A DNA stretch of 14,362 nucleotides from DAOTVD01 sp034437075 (lineage in GTDB: Bacteria; Chloroflexota; Anaerolineae; Aggregatilineales; J027): NCBI GenBank assembly GCA_034437075.1, contig DAOTVD010000463.1, positions 1-14,362 on the forward strand, given 5' to 3'. Positions 1 to 7,190 of this stretch are shown in pieces. The position numbers were made by a program, and so were the translations under genes. Each line of letters opens with the position of its first letter. The stretch's first letter is position 1. The notes under the pieces were generated by a model. The model did not search any database. It saw nothing but the letters and a program-made list of their open reading frames with translations, and was not told where the DNA came from.

Positions 1-74
1 CCTGGATATTCTTGGTGCCGCTGTTTATGGGCATTGCGGTCGTGCTGAGTATGCAAGGGCTGGCGGGGTACTAA
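1..74 (+). CDS. C-terminal fragment of a membrane protein
   Basis: The frame beginning at base 3 is open from the window edge to a TAA at 72-74 and encodes about 23 residues (WIFLVPLFMGIAVVLSM, then QGLAGY). The stretch is strongly hydrophobic and reads like a final transmembrane helix with a short polar end. Family and function cannot be told from so little. It lies 45 nt upstream of holB on the same strand, so co-transcription is possible. The other two forward frames give no hydrophobic product: one stops by about base 48 and the other continues past the gap. Confidence 0.5.
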   Translation, partial: WIFLVPLFMGIAVVLSMQGLAGY

Positions 75-119
75 CGCTAGGCCCTCGCTCGTGGTCGTGA
101 AGTATGCGATACTGCGCGT

Positions 120-1148
120 ATGGAATATTCAAACACAAATTGGCCGCTCATCGGCCATGAATGGGCTATTCAACAACTAACGCTTGCCCTGAACAGCGGG
201 CGCGAACGGCATGCTTATCTGTTGACCGGGCCGCCGGGCATTGGCAAAACGACCCTGGCTCGCGCGATGGCCATGGCTTTCAATTGCCAGGCCGGCAGGG
301 ATAGACCGTGCGGCCAATGCCGGGCCTGTACGCTCATCGCTGCTGATAAACACCCGGACATCACGCTCTTGCAGGCCGACCGGGTAGGCGGTACGCTGAA
401 AATTGATGCTATCCGCGAGCTACAGCGCGGGCTTTCGCGGCGGCCCTACGAAGCGCGGCGGCGGGTGGCCATCATCCGGCGCTTTCATGAGGCCCAGGCC
501 GCCGGAGCCAATGCCTTGCTCAAAACGCTGGAAGAACCGCCCGGCGATTCGATCTTGATCCTCACGGCGGATGACGCGCATCTGCTCTTGCCGACTATCT
601 TATCGCGCTGCCAGCGTTACGCGCTGCTGCCCTTGCCCATGATGCAGGTCGAGCAAGCGCTACAACAGCATTGGGGCGTGGCGACGCGCGATGCGCGCTT
701 GCTCTCGCGGCTTTCCGCTGGGCGTTTGGGCTGGGCCATAAGCGTTGTGCAGGATGATACCGCGTTTGATGAGCGCAACGCCCAACTCGATCTGCTGGAA
801 AAACTGCTGGGGTATCGTCATCCTGAGCGCTTCGCGCAGGCCGACAAGCTCGCAAAAGATAAAAACGCCTTGGGCGGGATGCTGCAACAATGGCAAAGTT
901 ACTGGCGCGATGCGTTGCTGCTTGCCTATGGGGTGTCGGATTGGGTGGTGAATGTGGATCGCGGCGCTAGCCTGGATGCGCTGGCCGAAACCACCCCCGC
1001 CGAGGCGCTGCAACACGCCCTAGAAGCCACGCGGCGCACACTGGGCTATCTGGCGCATAATGTCAATACGCGCCTGGCGCTAGAAACTATGCTGCTAGAT
1101 TATCCGTATGTGCGCCTGCCGAGCGGGGCCGAACGCGAGCGGGCATAA
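120..1148 (+). CDS. holB: DNA polymerase III subunit delta-prime (clamp loader)
   Basis: A 342-residue AAA+ protein of the bacterial clamp loader, which opens the beta sliding clamp and loads it on primed DNA. Visible features: Walker A GPPGIGKT at residues 37-44; a zinc-module pattern with Cys56, Cys64, Cys67 and Cys70; the family signature ANALLKTLEEPP at 130-141; and the SRC motif at 162-164 that serves the neighbouring subunit as arginine finger. The Walker B region (VAIIRRFHEAQ) is degenerate, as is usual for delta-prime, which is often a non-hydrolysing subunit although its P-loop here looks intact. The length is typical. ATG at 120 is the first usable start and places the conserved P-loop at the expected distance; no clear Shine-Dalgarno sequence is seen. 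DnaX-type gamma/tau is an alternative, but the delta-prime signatures and lack of a C-terminal tau extension argue against it. Confidence 0.9.
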   Translation: MEYSNTNWPLIGHEWAIQQLTLALNSGRERHAYLLTGPPGIGKTTLARAMAMAFNCQAGRDRPCGQCRACTLIAADKHPDITLLQADRVGGTLKIDAIRELQRGLSRRPYEARRRVAIIRRFHEAQAAGANALLKTLEEPPGDSILILTADDAHLLLPTILSRCQRYALLPLPMMQVEQALQQHWGVATRDARLLSRLSAGRLGWAISVVQDDTAFDERNAQLDLLEKLLGYRHPERFAQADKLAKDKNALGGMLQQWQSYWRDALLLAYGVSDWVVNVDRGASLDALAETTPAEALQHALEATRRTLGYLAHNVNTRLALETMLLDYPYVRLPSGAERERA

Positions 1149-1196
1149 GGGCCGTCGCCCTGAAATTTAGCGACACCACCAAACGCACAAACGCAA

Positions 1197-1245
1197 CGAG
1201 GGCACCCGGATGGATGCCCTCGTGCGGCATTCAGCATTTATGCCG
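1197..1245. terminator. Bidirectional terminator hairpins between convergent genes
   Basis: A perfect 8-bp inverted repeat (CGAGGGCA at 1197-1204, TGCCCTCG at 1215-1222) with a 10-nt loop is followed by a second 6-bp hairpin (CGGCAT 1225-1230, ATGCCG 1240-1245). They lie between the end of holB (plus) and the end of the BMP gene (minus). Read on the minus strand, the first stem is followed by a T-rich stretch (TTGCGTTTGTGCGTTT), so it looks more like an intrinsic terminator for the minus-strand gene. In the plus direction there is no proper T run. Confidence 0.5.
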
Positions 1246-1274
1246 AATGCGCTTGGGTGCCAAGCAGGCCGCCG

Positions 1275-2399
1275 CTATTCGTCAGATTCTTCCGAATCTT
1301 CTTCTTCGGCATCCATGTCGTCTTCCATGCCGTCCATCAGTTCACCCGACAACGGATCAACGCCCGTCTCAAGTTCGCCGTCGATCAGCATTTGTTCGAT
1401 CTCGCGCACCTGCTCGTATACTTCCTCGGGCACGTCGGAATCATGCGGGGTATCGACAAAGGTCATGCCGCCGTTGGCTACATCCAGGATGTAGTTGGTT
1501 CCACCGGGGAAAGCATCCATGTTGCCTTCCACCAGGGCCTGGATCATATCGTACACGCCGACATCTACGCGCTTAATGCCGCTGGTGATGATGTACTCGG
1601 CGCCGGGGGTTTCGCCGCTGCCAAAGGTGGTGAAGTATTCATCCTGGTCAACGCCGATAACGTATACGTCTTGCTGGGCCGCTTCTGTGATGGCACCGGA
1701 GCCCGTCGGGCCGCCCGCACCCAAGATCACATCCGCGCCTTCACCGATATACTGGTTAGCGTCCGAGGCACCTTTAGCGGGGTCGGTGAAGCTCTCGTTG
1801 TAGTTGCCCAAGACTTCGATCTCGCGATCATCGCGCTCGGCGATGTAGCGCACGCCCTGCTCGAAGCCGTTGCGATAGCGGATCACCGGCGGAATGTCGA
1901 TACCATACACGCCTGCCACGATGTTATTCTCGCTGACGAGCGCGGCCAATGCGCCGACCAAAAAGCCGCCTTGGTCTTCGCGGAACTGCACGCCCACATA
2001 GTTTTCGGGGCCTTCAAACACAAATTGGTCGATGCCCACGAAAAACACATCGGGGTTAGCTTCGGCAGCCGCGAACGTCACATCGCCCATCTAGAAGCCG
2101 ACCGTAACGACCACATCCGCGCCTTCGCTGATGCACAAGTTCACGTTGTCTTCAAATTCAACCACGGCTTGCGAGTCAATGACCTGTTCTTGCAGGTCGA
2201 AGTCTTCGGTCGCGCGTTGCAGTCCTTCTAACGAGAACTGGTTAAACGTGCCATCCAGTAGAGCGCCTTCGTTGGCCACCAGGCAGGCGCTTTCGATCTC
2301 GGGTGCGTCATCCTGGGCCGAGGCCACACCGCCCATCATGCTCAGCACGAGGGCCATGGCCAGAGCAAAACGCCACAATCTTGCAGTTGTTACACGCAT
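1275..2399 (-). pseudogene. BMP/PnrA-family ABC transporter substrate-binding protein, interrupted by an in-frame TAG
   Basis: Reading through one TAG (2091-2093) gives a continuous 374-codon gene of the BMP/PnrA periplasmic binding family, whose members bind nucleosides or related solutes for ABC uptake. The first part (102 residues) has a Sec signal peptide (hydrophobic core about 11-24, likely cleavage after ASA near residue 28) and the family-like GALLDGTFNQFSLEGLQ. The second part (271 residues) continues with YGIDIPPVIRYRNGFEQGV and ILGAGGPTGSGAITEAAQ, also characteristic. There is no frame change, and homologues commonly have a Leu at the stop position (VGF-L-MGD), so a one-base TTG-to-TAG change is the simplest explanation. 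A Shine-Dalgarno-like GAGGA precedes the ATG at 2399 by about 8 nt. The product ends in a very acidic tail (EDDMDAEEEDSEESDE). No permease or ATPase gene is adjacent. It could be a pseudogene, a strain-specific null or a base-call error. Confidence 0.85.
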
Positions 2400-2444
2400 T
2401 ACTTTATTCCTCGAAAAATTATCATCTAACGAACGATGCCGATA

Positions 2445-2474
2445 ACTATAGCCAGAGCGTCAGCAGAAATGCAA
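2445..2474 (-). promoter_or_regulatory. Possible sigma-70 promoter of the BMP gene
   Basis: On the minus strand, TTGCAT (2474-2469) and TATAGT (2450-2445) are separated by 18 nt and end 46 nt before the start codon of the binding-protein gene. The -10 matches consensus at 5 of 6 positions and the -35 at 3 of 6. Support comes only from motif and position. Confidence 0.35.
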
Positions 2475-2520
2475 GACGATTTGGTATAAATTTCACATTA
2501 GACTTTGGGCTATTTTCTAA

Positions 2521-2696
2521 GGCTTTTCCAAGTATTTAACTATGCCGCTTGTTTTTGTCGAAAAGGATACCGTCTTGATTTTACCCCCCTCTAGCTCCCC
2601 CCGAATTCAGGGGGAGAACTTACTCGTGCGCATAATAGCCCCTCCCTGAATTCGGGGAGGGGGATGGGGAGGGGTAATTATTTTTCTGGAAAAGCC
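2521..2696. mobile_element. MITE-like non-coding element with terminal inverted repeats
   Basis: A 176-bp element bounded by perfect 10-bp inverted repeats (GGCTTTTCCA at 2521-2530, TGGAAAAGCC at 2687-2696) and flanked on both sides by TAA (2518-2520 and 2697-2699), which could be a 3-bp target duplication. Inside, a second imperfect inverted repeat of about 36 bp pairs 2581-2616 with about 2639-2677. Each of those arms is itself a hairpin around GAATTC: 7-bp stem 2595-2601/2610-2616 and 8-bp stem 2639-2646/2655-2662. It encodes no protein. This architecture is that of a non-autonomous element moved by a transposase elsewhere, or of an intergenic palindromic repeat family. No transposase is present in the window. 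Confidence 0.5.
2654..2674 (+). other. G-quadruplex motif
   Basis: Four runs of at least four G (2654-2657, 2659-2663, 2666-2669, 2671-2674) are separated by loops of 1, 2 and 1 nt, meeting the usual definition of a stable four-tetrad quadruplex on the plus strand. It lies inside the MITE-like element, about 100 nt upstream of the histidine kinase start and about 37 nt before its proposed -35 box. Function is not shown. Confidence 0.5.
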
Positions 2697-2710
2697 TAAA
2701 TCCGCGCGAA

Positions 2711-2739
2711 TTGCCCGCTTTTGTAATTTCATGTACCAT
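2711..2739 (+). promoter_or_regulatory. Possible promoter of the histidine kinase gene
   Basis: TTGCCC (2711-2716) and TACCAT (2734-2739) are spaced by exactly 17 nt, each matching the sigma-70 consensus at 4 of 6 positions, and lie 35 nt before the ATG at 2775. The site sits just outside the right end of the MITE-like element. Confidence 0.35.
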
Positions 2740-2774
2740 AACCACAACGTCGGTATGACGGTGTAATGTAAATC

Positions 2775-4019
2775 ATGTCTACTCCATCCCCAACAGACCG
2801 CGAGGCGCACCTCAACCGCTTGGTCAACATCAGCGTTGTGCTCAATTCAACGCTCGACCTAGCGCCATTGTTGCGCTATATCATGGACGCGGCAGCAGAT
2901 ATCTCCGATGCCGCGAGTGCATCGATTCTGCTGATGGACGAAAACACCCAGAAACTTAACTTTATGGCCTTCACCAGCGAGATCGAAGACCAATACGGGC
3001 AATCGCTCAAGCGGATTCCGGTGCCGTTGAATCAGAGCATCGCGGGGGAAGTGGTGCTAGAAGATAAGGTGCTGGTGGTGAATGACGTAGCGCAATATCC
3101 GCGCCACTATAGCCAAGCGGACGCTGCCAGCGGCTTTCAGACGCAATCCTTGCTGGCCGTGCCGATGCGCGTGCGCCAACGAGTGATCGGCGTGTTGGAA
3201 GCCGTCAACAAAAAAAATGGCCAAACCTGGACCGAAGACGATGTGTTCTACCTAGAAATTCTCTCGGCGCAGGCGGCTGTCGCCATCGAAAACGCGAGCT
3301 TGGTCGCGCGTTTGACCGATGCTTACGACGAATTGAGCCAGCTTGATAAGCTGAAGAATGACTTCATCGCCGTGGCCTCGCACGAACTCCGCACCCCCTT
3401 GGGCGTGGTGCTAGGGTATGCGTCGTTTTTGAAAGAGGAAGTAACCGGCGAGACTTACGACCACGCCATGGCCATCCTGAATGGCGCGATGCGCATTCGC
3501 GAAATTCTGGAAGACATGACCAATCTGCAATACTTAAATGTGGGCGAGGCGGAATTAGAACGCGAGATCATCCCGGTGGCCGAGGTGATGCTGAACGCGC
3601 TGAACAACGTCAAAGCCTTCAGCGATGAACGGGGGCACCGTCTGCATTACAGCGCGCCGCCCGCCACCCTGCAAGCGGCGCTCGACCGCGTGAAGGTCGA
3701 AATGGCGCTGACCAATGTCTTGAATAATGCGATCAAGTTCTCGCCGGATAAGAGCTTTGTTGAACTGAGCTACGACCAGCACGCAGGCGAAATCTGGCTG
3801 ATCGTGAAAGACAATGGCATAGGTATTGAGGCCGACCAGTTTAAGCGTATCTTCCAGGCGTTTTACCAGATCGAAGACCACATGACCCGCCGCCAGAATG
3901 GCATTGGGCTGGGCTTGGCCATCGCCAAAGGCGTCATCGAGGCGCACGGGGGGCGCATTTGGGTGGAAAGCCCCGGCCTGAACCAAGGCACAACCTTTGT
4001 ACTGAGCTTGCCCGTGTAG
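2775..4019 (+). CDS. Soluble GAF-domain sensor histidine kinase
   Basis: A 414-residue kinase that should autophosphorylate on a histidine in response to a signal bound by, or passed through, its GAF domain. Order: GAF about residues 12-172; helical linker 173-192; HisKA dimerisation domain with phospho-acceptor His203 in the SHELRTPLG motif; HATPase domain with N box NVLNNAIKF (314-322), G1 box DNGIGI (346-351) and G2 box GIGLGLAIAKG (376-386). All catalytic boxes are intact. No signal peptide or membrane helix is visible, so it is cytoplasmic. No response regulator is adjacent, making it an orphan whose partner is unknown. The ATG at 2775 lacks a clear Shine-Dalgarno. Its GAF N-terminus (VVLNSTLDLAPLLRYIM) resembles that of the GAF domain in the large phosphatase/kinase downstream (RALNSSLELETVLQAIM), suggesting related inputs. 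Confidence 0.9.
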   Translation: MSTPSPTDREAHLNRLVNISVVLNSTLDLAPLLRYIMDAAADISDAASASILLMDENTQKLNFMAFTSEIEDQYGQSLKRIPVPLNQSIAGEVVLEDKVLVVNDVAQYPRHYSQADAASGFQTQSLLAVPMRVRQRVIGVLEAVNKKNGQTWTEDDVFYLEILSAQAAVAIENASLVARLTDAYDELSQLDKLKNDFIAVASHELRTPLGVVLGYASFLKEEVTGETYDHAMAILNGAMRIREILEDMTNLQYLNVGEAELEREIIPVAEVMLNALNNVKAFSDERGHRLHYSAPPATLQAALDRVKVEMALTNVLNNAIKFSPDKSFVELSYDQHAGEIWLIVKDNGIGIEADQFKRIFQAFYQIEDHMTRRQNGIGLGLAIAKGVIEAHGGRIWVESPGLNQGTTFVLSLPV

Positions 4020-4050
4020 GCCCTGCGGTCTGTGATGCGCTGTTGCTCTA

Positions 4051-4079
4051 TTGTCACCGGCCCGGCGATGTCGCATAAT
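4051..4079 (+). promoter_or_regulatory. Sigma-70-like promoter upstream of the J-protein gene
   Basis: TTGTCA (4051-4056) and CATAAT (4074-4079) are separated by 17 nt, each differing from consensus at one position. It lies in the 99-nt gap after the histidine kinase and 39 nt before the GTG start of the J-protein gene. It is the best promoter match noticed in the window and probably drives the J-protein/HtrA/nadE group. No CIRCE-type inverted repeat is seen. Confidence 0.55.
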
Positions 4080-4118
4080 AGAAAGGTCATGCCATGTTGA
4101 TGAAGCGCAGGTCGTCTG

Positions 4119-5042
4119 GTGCAATTCCGCGATTATTACCAAACACTCGGTGTCAACCGCAACGCAACCGATAAAGAAATTAAACAAGCGTACCGAAAAC
4201 TCGCGCGCCAATTTCACCCAGATGTGAATAAATCGCCCGATGCCGCCGCGCAGTTCCAGCGCGTGACCGAAGCGTATGAGGTGCTCTCGGACGCCCAAAA
4301 ACGGCAGCGCTACGACGATGTTGACGACAACTACCGCACCTGGCGCCGCACCAACCAAACCAGCGATTTCGATTGGAGCCGCTGGACGCAAGGCCCCCGC
4401 GCCAATGATGTCGAGTTTGATAGTGCTGGTAGCGTGTTCTCTGATTTTTTTCGGTCGATCTTCAGCGATGGCGGACGACGCAGCAACGCTAGCGCCAGCC
4501 CAAACACCCAGAAACAACCCATTGATGGCCGCGACCTGGAAGTGGATGTGCATATCAGCCTGCCAGAAGCCTACACCGGCACGACACGCCAAGTTAACCG
4601 CACCGGGAGCCGCGCCTTCACCGCGCGCATCCCGCCTGGCGTGCGCACCGGGACGAAAGTCCGCTTCGAAAACCAGGGCGAACGCGGCTTCGCGGGTGGG
4701 CGAACCGGGTCGCTTTATGTCAACATCTTCGTAGATGAGCATCCGCAGTTCGAACGCCGGGACGACGACATCCACATGGATATTGAGGTGTCGGTCTATA
4801 CGGCGGTGCTGGGCGGGGATATTCGCATCAGCACCCTGGGCGGCGATTTGCGCCTGAAGATTCCCCCCGGCACGCAATCCGGCAAGGTCATCCGCCTGCG
4901 CGAACGTGGGATGCCCTGCTTGCGCGAGCCGGATTGTTATGGCGATCTGTACGCGCGCGTCGCAATCCAAATTCCCACGGATTTGAGCGAAGAAGAACGG
5001 GCTCTGTTCGAACGCCTGGCGGCGTTGCGCCCGCGTTTTTAG
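4119..5042 (+). CDS. Type II DnaJ-like co-chaperone (CbpA-like)
   Basis: A 307-residue Hsp40 protein expected to deliver unfolded clients to DnaK and stimulate its ATPase. The J domain spans about residues 4-67 with the essential HPD at 33-35. A linker (about 70-135) replaces the Gly/Phe region and is rich in Trp, Asp and Ser, ending in FSDFFRSIF. The C-terminal substrate-binding domains cover about 138-287 (SLPEAYTGTTRQV, IPPGVRTGTKVRF, IPPGTQSGKVIRL). There is no CxxCxGxG zinc domain, so this is CbpA-like rather than true DnaJ. Unusually, the GMP..GDLY loop contains Cys267 and Cys273. The start is GTG at 4119: an upstream in-frame ATG (4089) runs into a stop at 4098, and the J domain begins immediately. 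It heads a co-directional group with htrA and nadE. Confidence 0.88.
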   Translation: MQFRDYYQTLGVNRNATDKEIKQAYRKLARQFHPDVNKSPDAAAQFQRVTEAYEVLSDAQKRQRYDDVDDNYRTWRRTNQTSDFDWSRWTQGPRANDVEFDSAGSVFSDFFRSIFSDGGRRSNASASPNTQKQPIDGRDLEVDVHISLPEAYTGTTRQVNRTGSRAFTARIPPGVRTGTKVRFENQGERGFAGGRTGSLYVNIFVDEHPQFERRDDDIHMDIEVSVYTAVLGGDIRISTLGGDLRLKIPPGTQSGKVIRLRERGMPCLREPDCYGDLYARVAIQIPTDLSEEERALFERLAALRPRF

Positions 5043-5104
5043 CACGTAGTGATTATTTTTTGCTTTTTGATGCAATGGTAGCGAGCGAGAAGGATCGGAA
5101 TGTG

Positions 5105-6337
5105 ATGAGACGTTTTGGAATAGGCTGTTTTTCGGGCCTGGCGCTGGTGCTAGGCATCATCGGTTTGGCCGTCGTCGTGGTGAACACCGCCGAACAGGTG
5201 CAAATCTTCACCGTGCGCAACAACGACGGGCTAGTGCCCGTGGCCCAACGTACCCGCCTGGATTCGCTAGCCCAACAAGCCGCCACGCCCACGCTGGTGC
5301 CCATGGAACAACTCGAAAACATCCGCGCCGAAGACCAGATTTTGATTAACCTCTACCAGCGCGTGACGCCCTCTGTCGTGAATATCGAGATCACGCAGCG
5401 CACCAGCTTTTTCGAGGGCGTGGCGTCGAGTGGCTCTGGTTTTGTTTTCAGTGAGGCAGGCCACATCGTGACCAACGCGCATGTGGTGCAAGACGCCGTC
5501 GAAATCCTGGTGACCTTCAGTGATGGCTACGTGACGACCGCCGAGATTGTGGGCATTGACGAATATTCCGACCTGGCCGTCATCCGCGTGGATGTGGTCG
5601 GGGATCGCCTGGTGCCTGTGACGCTGGGCAATAGCAACGAATTGCTCGTGGGGCAGCGTGTGGTGGCCATTGGCAATCCCTTTGGGCTGCAAAGCAGCAT
5701 GACTGCCGGCATTATCAGCGCTTTGGGGCGGGCGTTGCCCTCCGCCAGGCTCATCAACCAGGCCAACCAGCGCTTTAACAATCCGTCGATTATCCAGGTG
5801 GACGCTGCCGTGAACCCTGGGAATTCGGGCGGGCTGTTGCTGAACTATGAAGGCGAAGTCGTGGGCGTGAATACCGCCATTCGCACCGAAACGGGGACGT
5901 TTCAGGGTGTGGCGTTTGCTGTCCCGGTGAATACCCTGGCCAGCATCGCGCCGCAACTCATCGAGAATGGCGTCGCGGAATATTCCTGGCTGGGCGTGTC
6001 TACATTCCCGGATGAATCCGGCTTCACCGTGGCGGCCTTGGCCGAAGAACTGGATTTACCGATTGATTATGGCGTGATGATCGAAGATGTTTCGGGCGGT
6101 TCGCCCGCCGACGAGGCCGGATTGCGCGGTGGGGATGATACGGTGCGCGTGCGGGGCGTCGATTTGATCGTGGGCGGCGATATTATCGTGGCGATTGATG
6201 GCGTTATCGTGCGCGACCTGGATGAACTGCTCGCCTATTTGGTGGAAAATACCCAGCCGGGCGATGTGTCCACGTTGACGGTTTACCGGGGCGATGAAAC
6301 GCTTGATCTGGATGTCGAACTTGGCGTTAGGCCCTAA
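5105..6337 (+). CDS. Membrane-anchored HtrA/DegP-family serine protease with PDZ domain
   Basis: A 410-residue extracytoplasmic quality-control protease. A short basic N-terminus (MRRFG) is followed by one uncleaved-looking membrane helix at about residues 7-27, then a trypsin-like domain about 78-285 with the full triad: His126 (TNAHVV), Asp156 (SDLAVI) and Ser241 (NPGNSGG). A single PDZ domain follows at about 293-405 (WLGVST, GSPADEAGL, GGDIIVAIDG). The anchor places the protease outside the cytoplasmic membrane. ATG 5105 (or the adjacent GTG 5102) is chosen because GAGAAGGA at 5087-5094 is a good ribosome site. The frame stays open further upstream with an ATG at 5075, but the coding-like anchor begins here. 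It lies 62 nt after the J-protein gene and 3 nt before nadE, consistent with an envelope/protein-stress operon. Confidence 0.92.
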   Translation: MRRFGIGCFSGLALVLGIIGLAVVVVNTAEQVQIFTVRNNDGLVPVAQRTRLDSLAQQAATPTLVPMEQLENIRAEDQILINLYQRVTPSVVNIEITQRTSFFEGVASSGSGFVFSEAGHIVTNAHVVQDAVEILVTFSDGYVTTAEIVGIDEYSDLAVIRVDVVGDRLVPVTLGNSNELLVGQRVVAIGNPFGLQSSMTAGIISALGRALPSARLINQANQRFNNPSIIQVDAAVNPGNSGGLLLNYEGEVVGVNTAIRTETGTFQGVAFAVPVNTLASIAPQLIENGVAEYSWLGVSTFPDESGFTVAALAEELDLPIDYGVMIEDVSGGSPADEAGLRGGDDTVRVRGVDLIVGGDIIVAIDGVIVRDLDELLAYLVENTQPGDVSTLTVYRGDETLDLDVELGVRP

Positions 6338-6340
6338 GCC

Positions 6341-7180
6341 ATGACCCCGCCGGATTTACTGCCCCATCTGGAACTGAACACCGACCTAGCGCGGCGGATC
6401 ATCGTCAATTTTATTTGCGATGCCGTGCAGAAAGTCGGCTTTGAAAAAGCGGTCATCGGCCTGAGCGGCGGCATAGACTCCGCGCTTTCGGCCTATCTGA
6501 CCGCCGAAGCGCTGGGCGCCGAGAACGTCAAATGCATTCGCATGCCCTATCAAACCTCCTCGCCAGATAGCCTGAGCGATGCGCAGCAGGTGATCGACGC
6601 GCTGGGCTGCCCGCACGATACCGTCGAGATCACCGACATGGCCGAGCCGCTTTTTGCGCGCTTTCCCGCGATGGATCATCAGCGGCGCGGCAACGTCATG
6701 GCCCGTTTGCGGATGATTGTGCTGTACGATCAATCGGTGGATTTTGGCGGCTTGGTAATGGGCACCAGCAACAAGACCGAATTCATGCTGGGCTATACGA
6801 CCTTGTTCGGCGATAGCGGGGCGGCCATCCAGCCTATCGCGGATTTACACAAGCATCAGGTGCGCCAGATGGCGCGCGCGGTGGGCGTGCCGGGTAGCAT
6901 CCTGGACAAAGCCCCCTCGGCGGATTTGTGGCAGGGCCAAACCGACGAAGACGAACTTGGTTACACCTATGATGCCGTCGATCAATTGCTGTATTTACTC
7001 ATCGACCAGCGCTACCGCCCCGAAGAATGCATCGCGGTTGGCTTCGCGGCGGATTTTGTGCGCCGGGTGTGGCGCCAGGTGCGCGCCAATCATTACAAAC
7101 GCACCATGCCCAACGTCGTGAAGATCAGCCAGCGCACCATCGGCCAGGATTTTCTGTATCTGCGCGATTGGTCGGGCTAG
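6341..7180 (+). CDS. nadE: NH3-dependent NAD+ synthetase
   Basis: A 279-residue enzyme that converts deamido-NAD+ to NAD+ with ATP and ammonia, the last step of NAD biosynthesis. The ATP-pyrophosphatase P-loop SGGIDSA is at residues 42-48. Further family blocks are GTSNKTEFMLGYTTLFGDSG (141-160), which contacts ATP and the deamido-NAD substrate, and KAPSADLWQGQTDEDELG (190-207). There is no N-terminal nitrilase/glutaminase domain, so free ammonia or a separate glutaminase is needed. The length is normal for this form. The ATG at 6341 follows the htrA stop by 3 nt with no obvious Shine-Dalgarno, suggesting translational coupling. The gene ends 10 nt from the end of the convergent minus-strand gene, with no room for a separate terminator. 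Confidence 0.95.
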   Translation: MTPPDLLPHLELNTDLARRIIVNFICDAVQKVGFEKAVIGLSGGIDSALSAYLTAEALGAENVKCIRMPYQTSSPDSLSDAQQVIDALGCPHDTVEITDMAEPLFARFPAMDHQRRGNVMARLRMIVLYDQSVDFGGLVMGTSNKTEFMLGYTTLFGDSGAAIQPIADLHKHQVRQMARAVGVPGSILDKAPSADLWQGQTDEDELGYTYDAVDQLLYLLIDQRYRPEECIAVGFAADFVRRVWRQVRANHYKRTMPNVVKISQRTIGQDFLYLRDWSG

Positions 7181-7190
7181 GTCGGGCGGG

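Noticed and set aside
101..113. Small palindrome AGTAT-GCG-ATACT just before holB
   Set aside because: A 5-bp inverted repeat is expected by chance at this scale, and no matching site occurs elsewhere that I noticed.
1257..2231. A 324-codon plus-strand open frame opposite the BMP gene
   Set aside because: The minus strand encodes clear family motifs over the same bases; the plus translation shows no domain.
3555..5075. A 506-codon open frame on the minus strand opposite the kinase and J-protein genes
   Set aside because: It spans two well-supported plus-strand genes and their gap, has no recognisable domain and is the usual shadow of GC-rich codon use.
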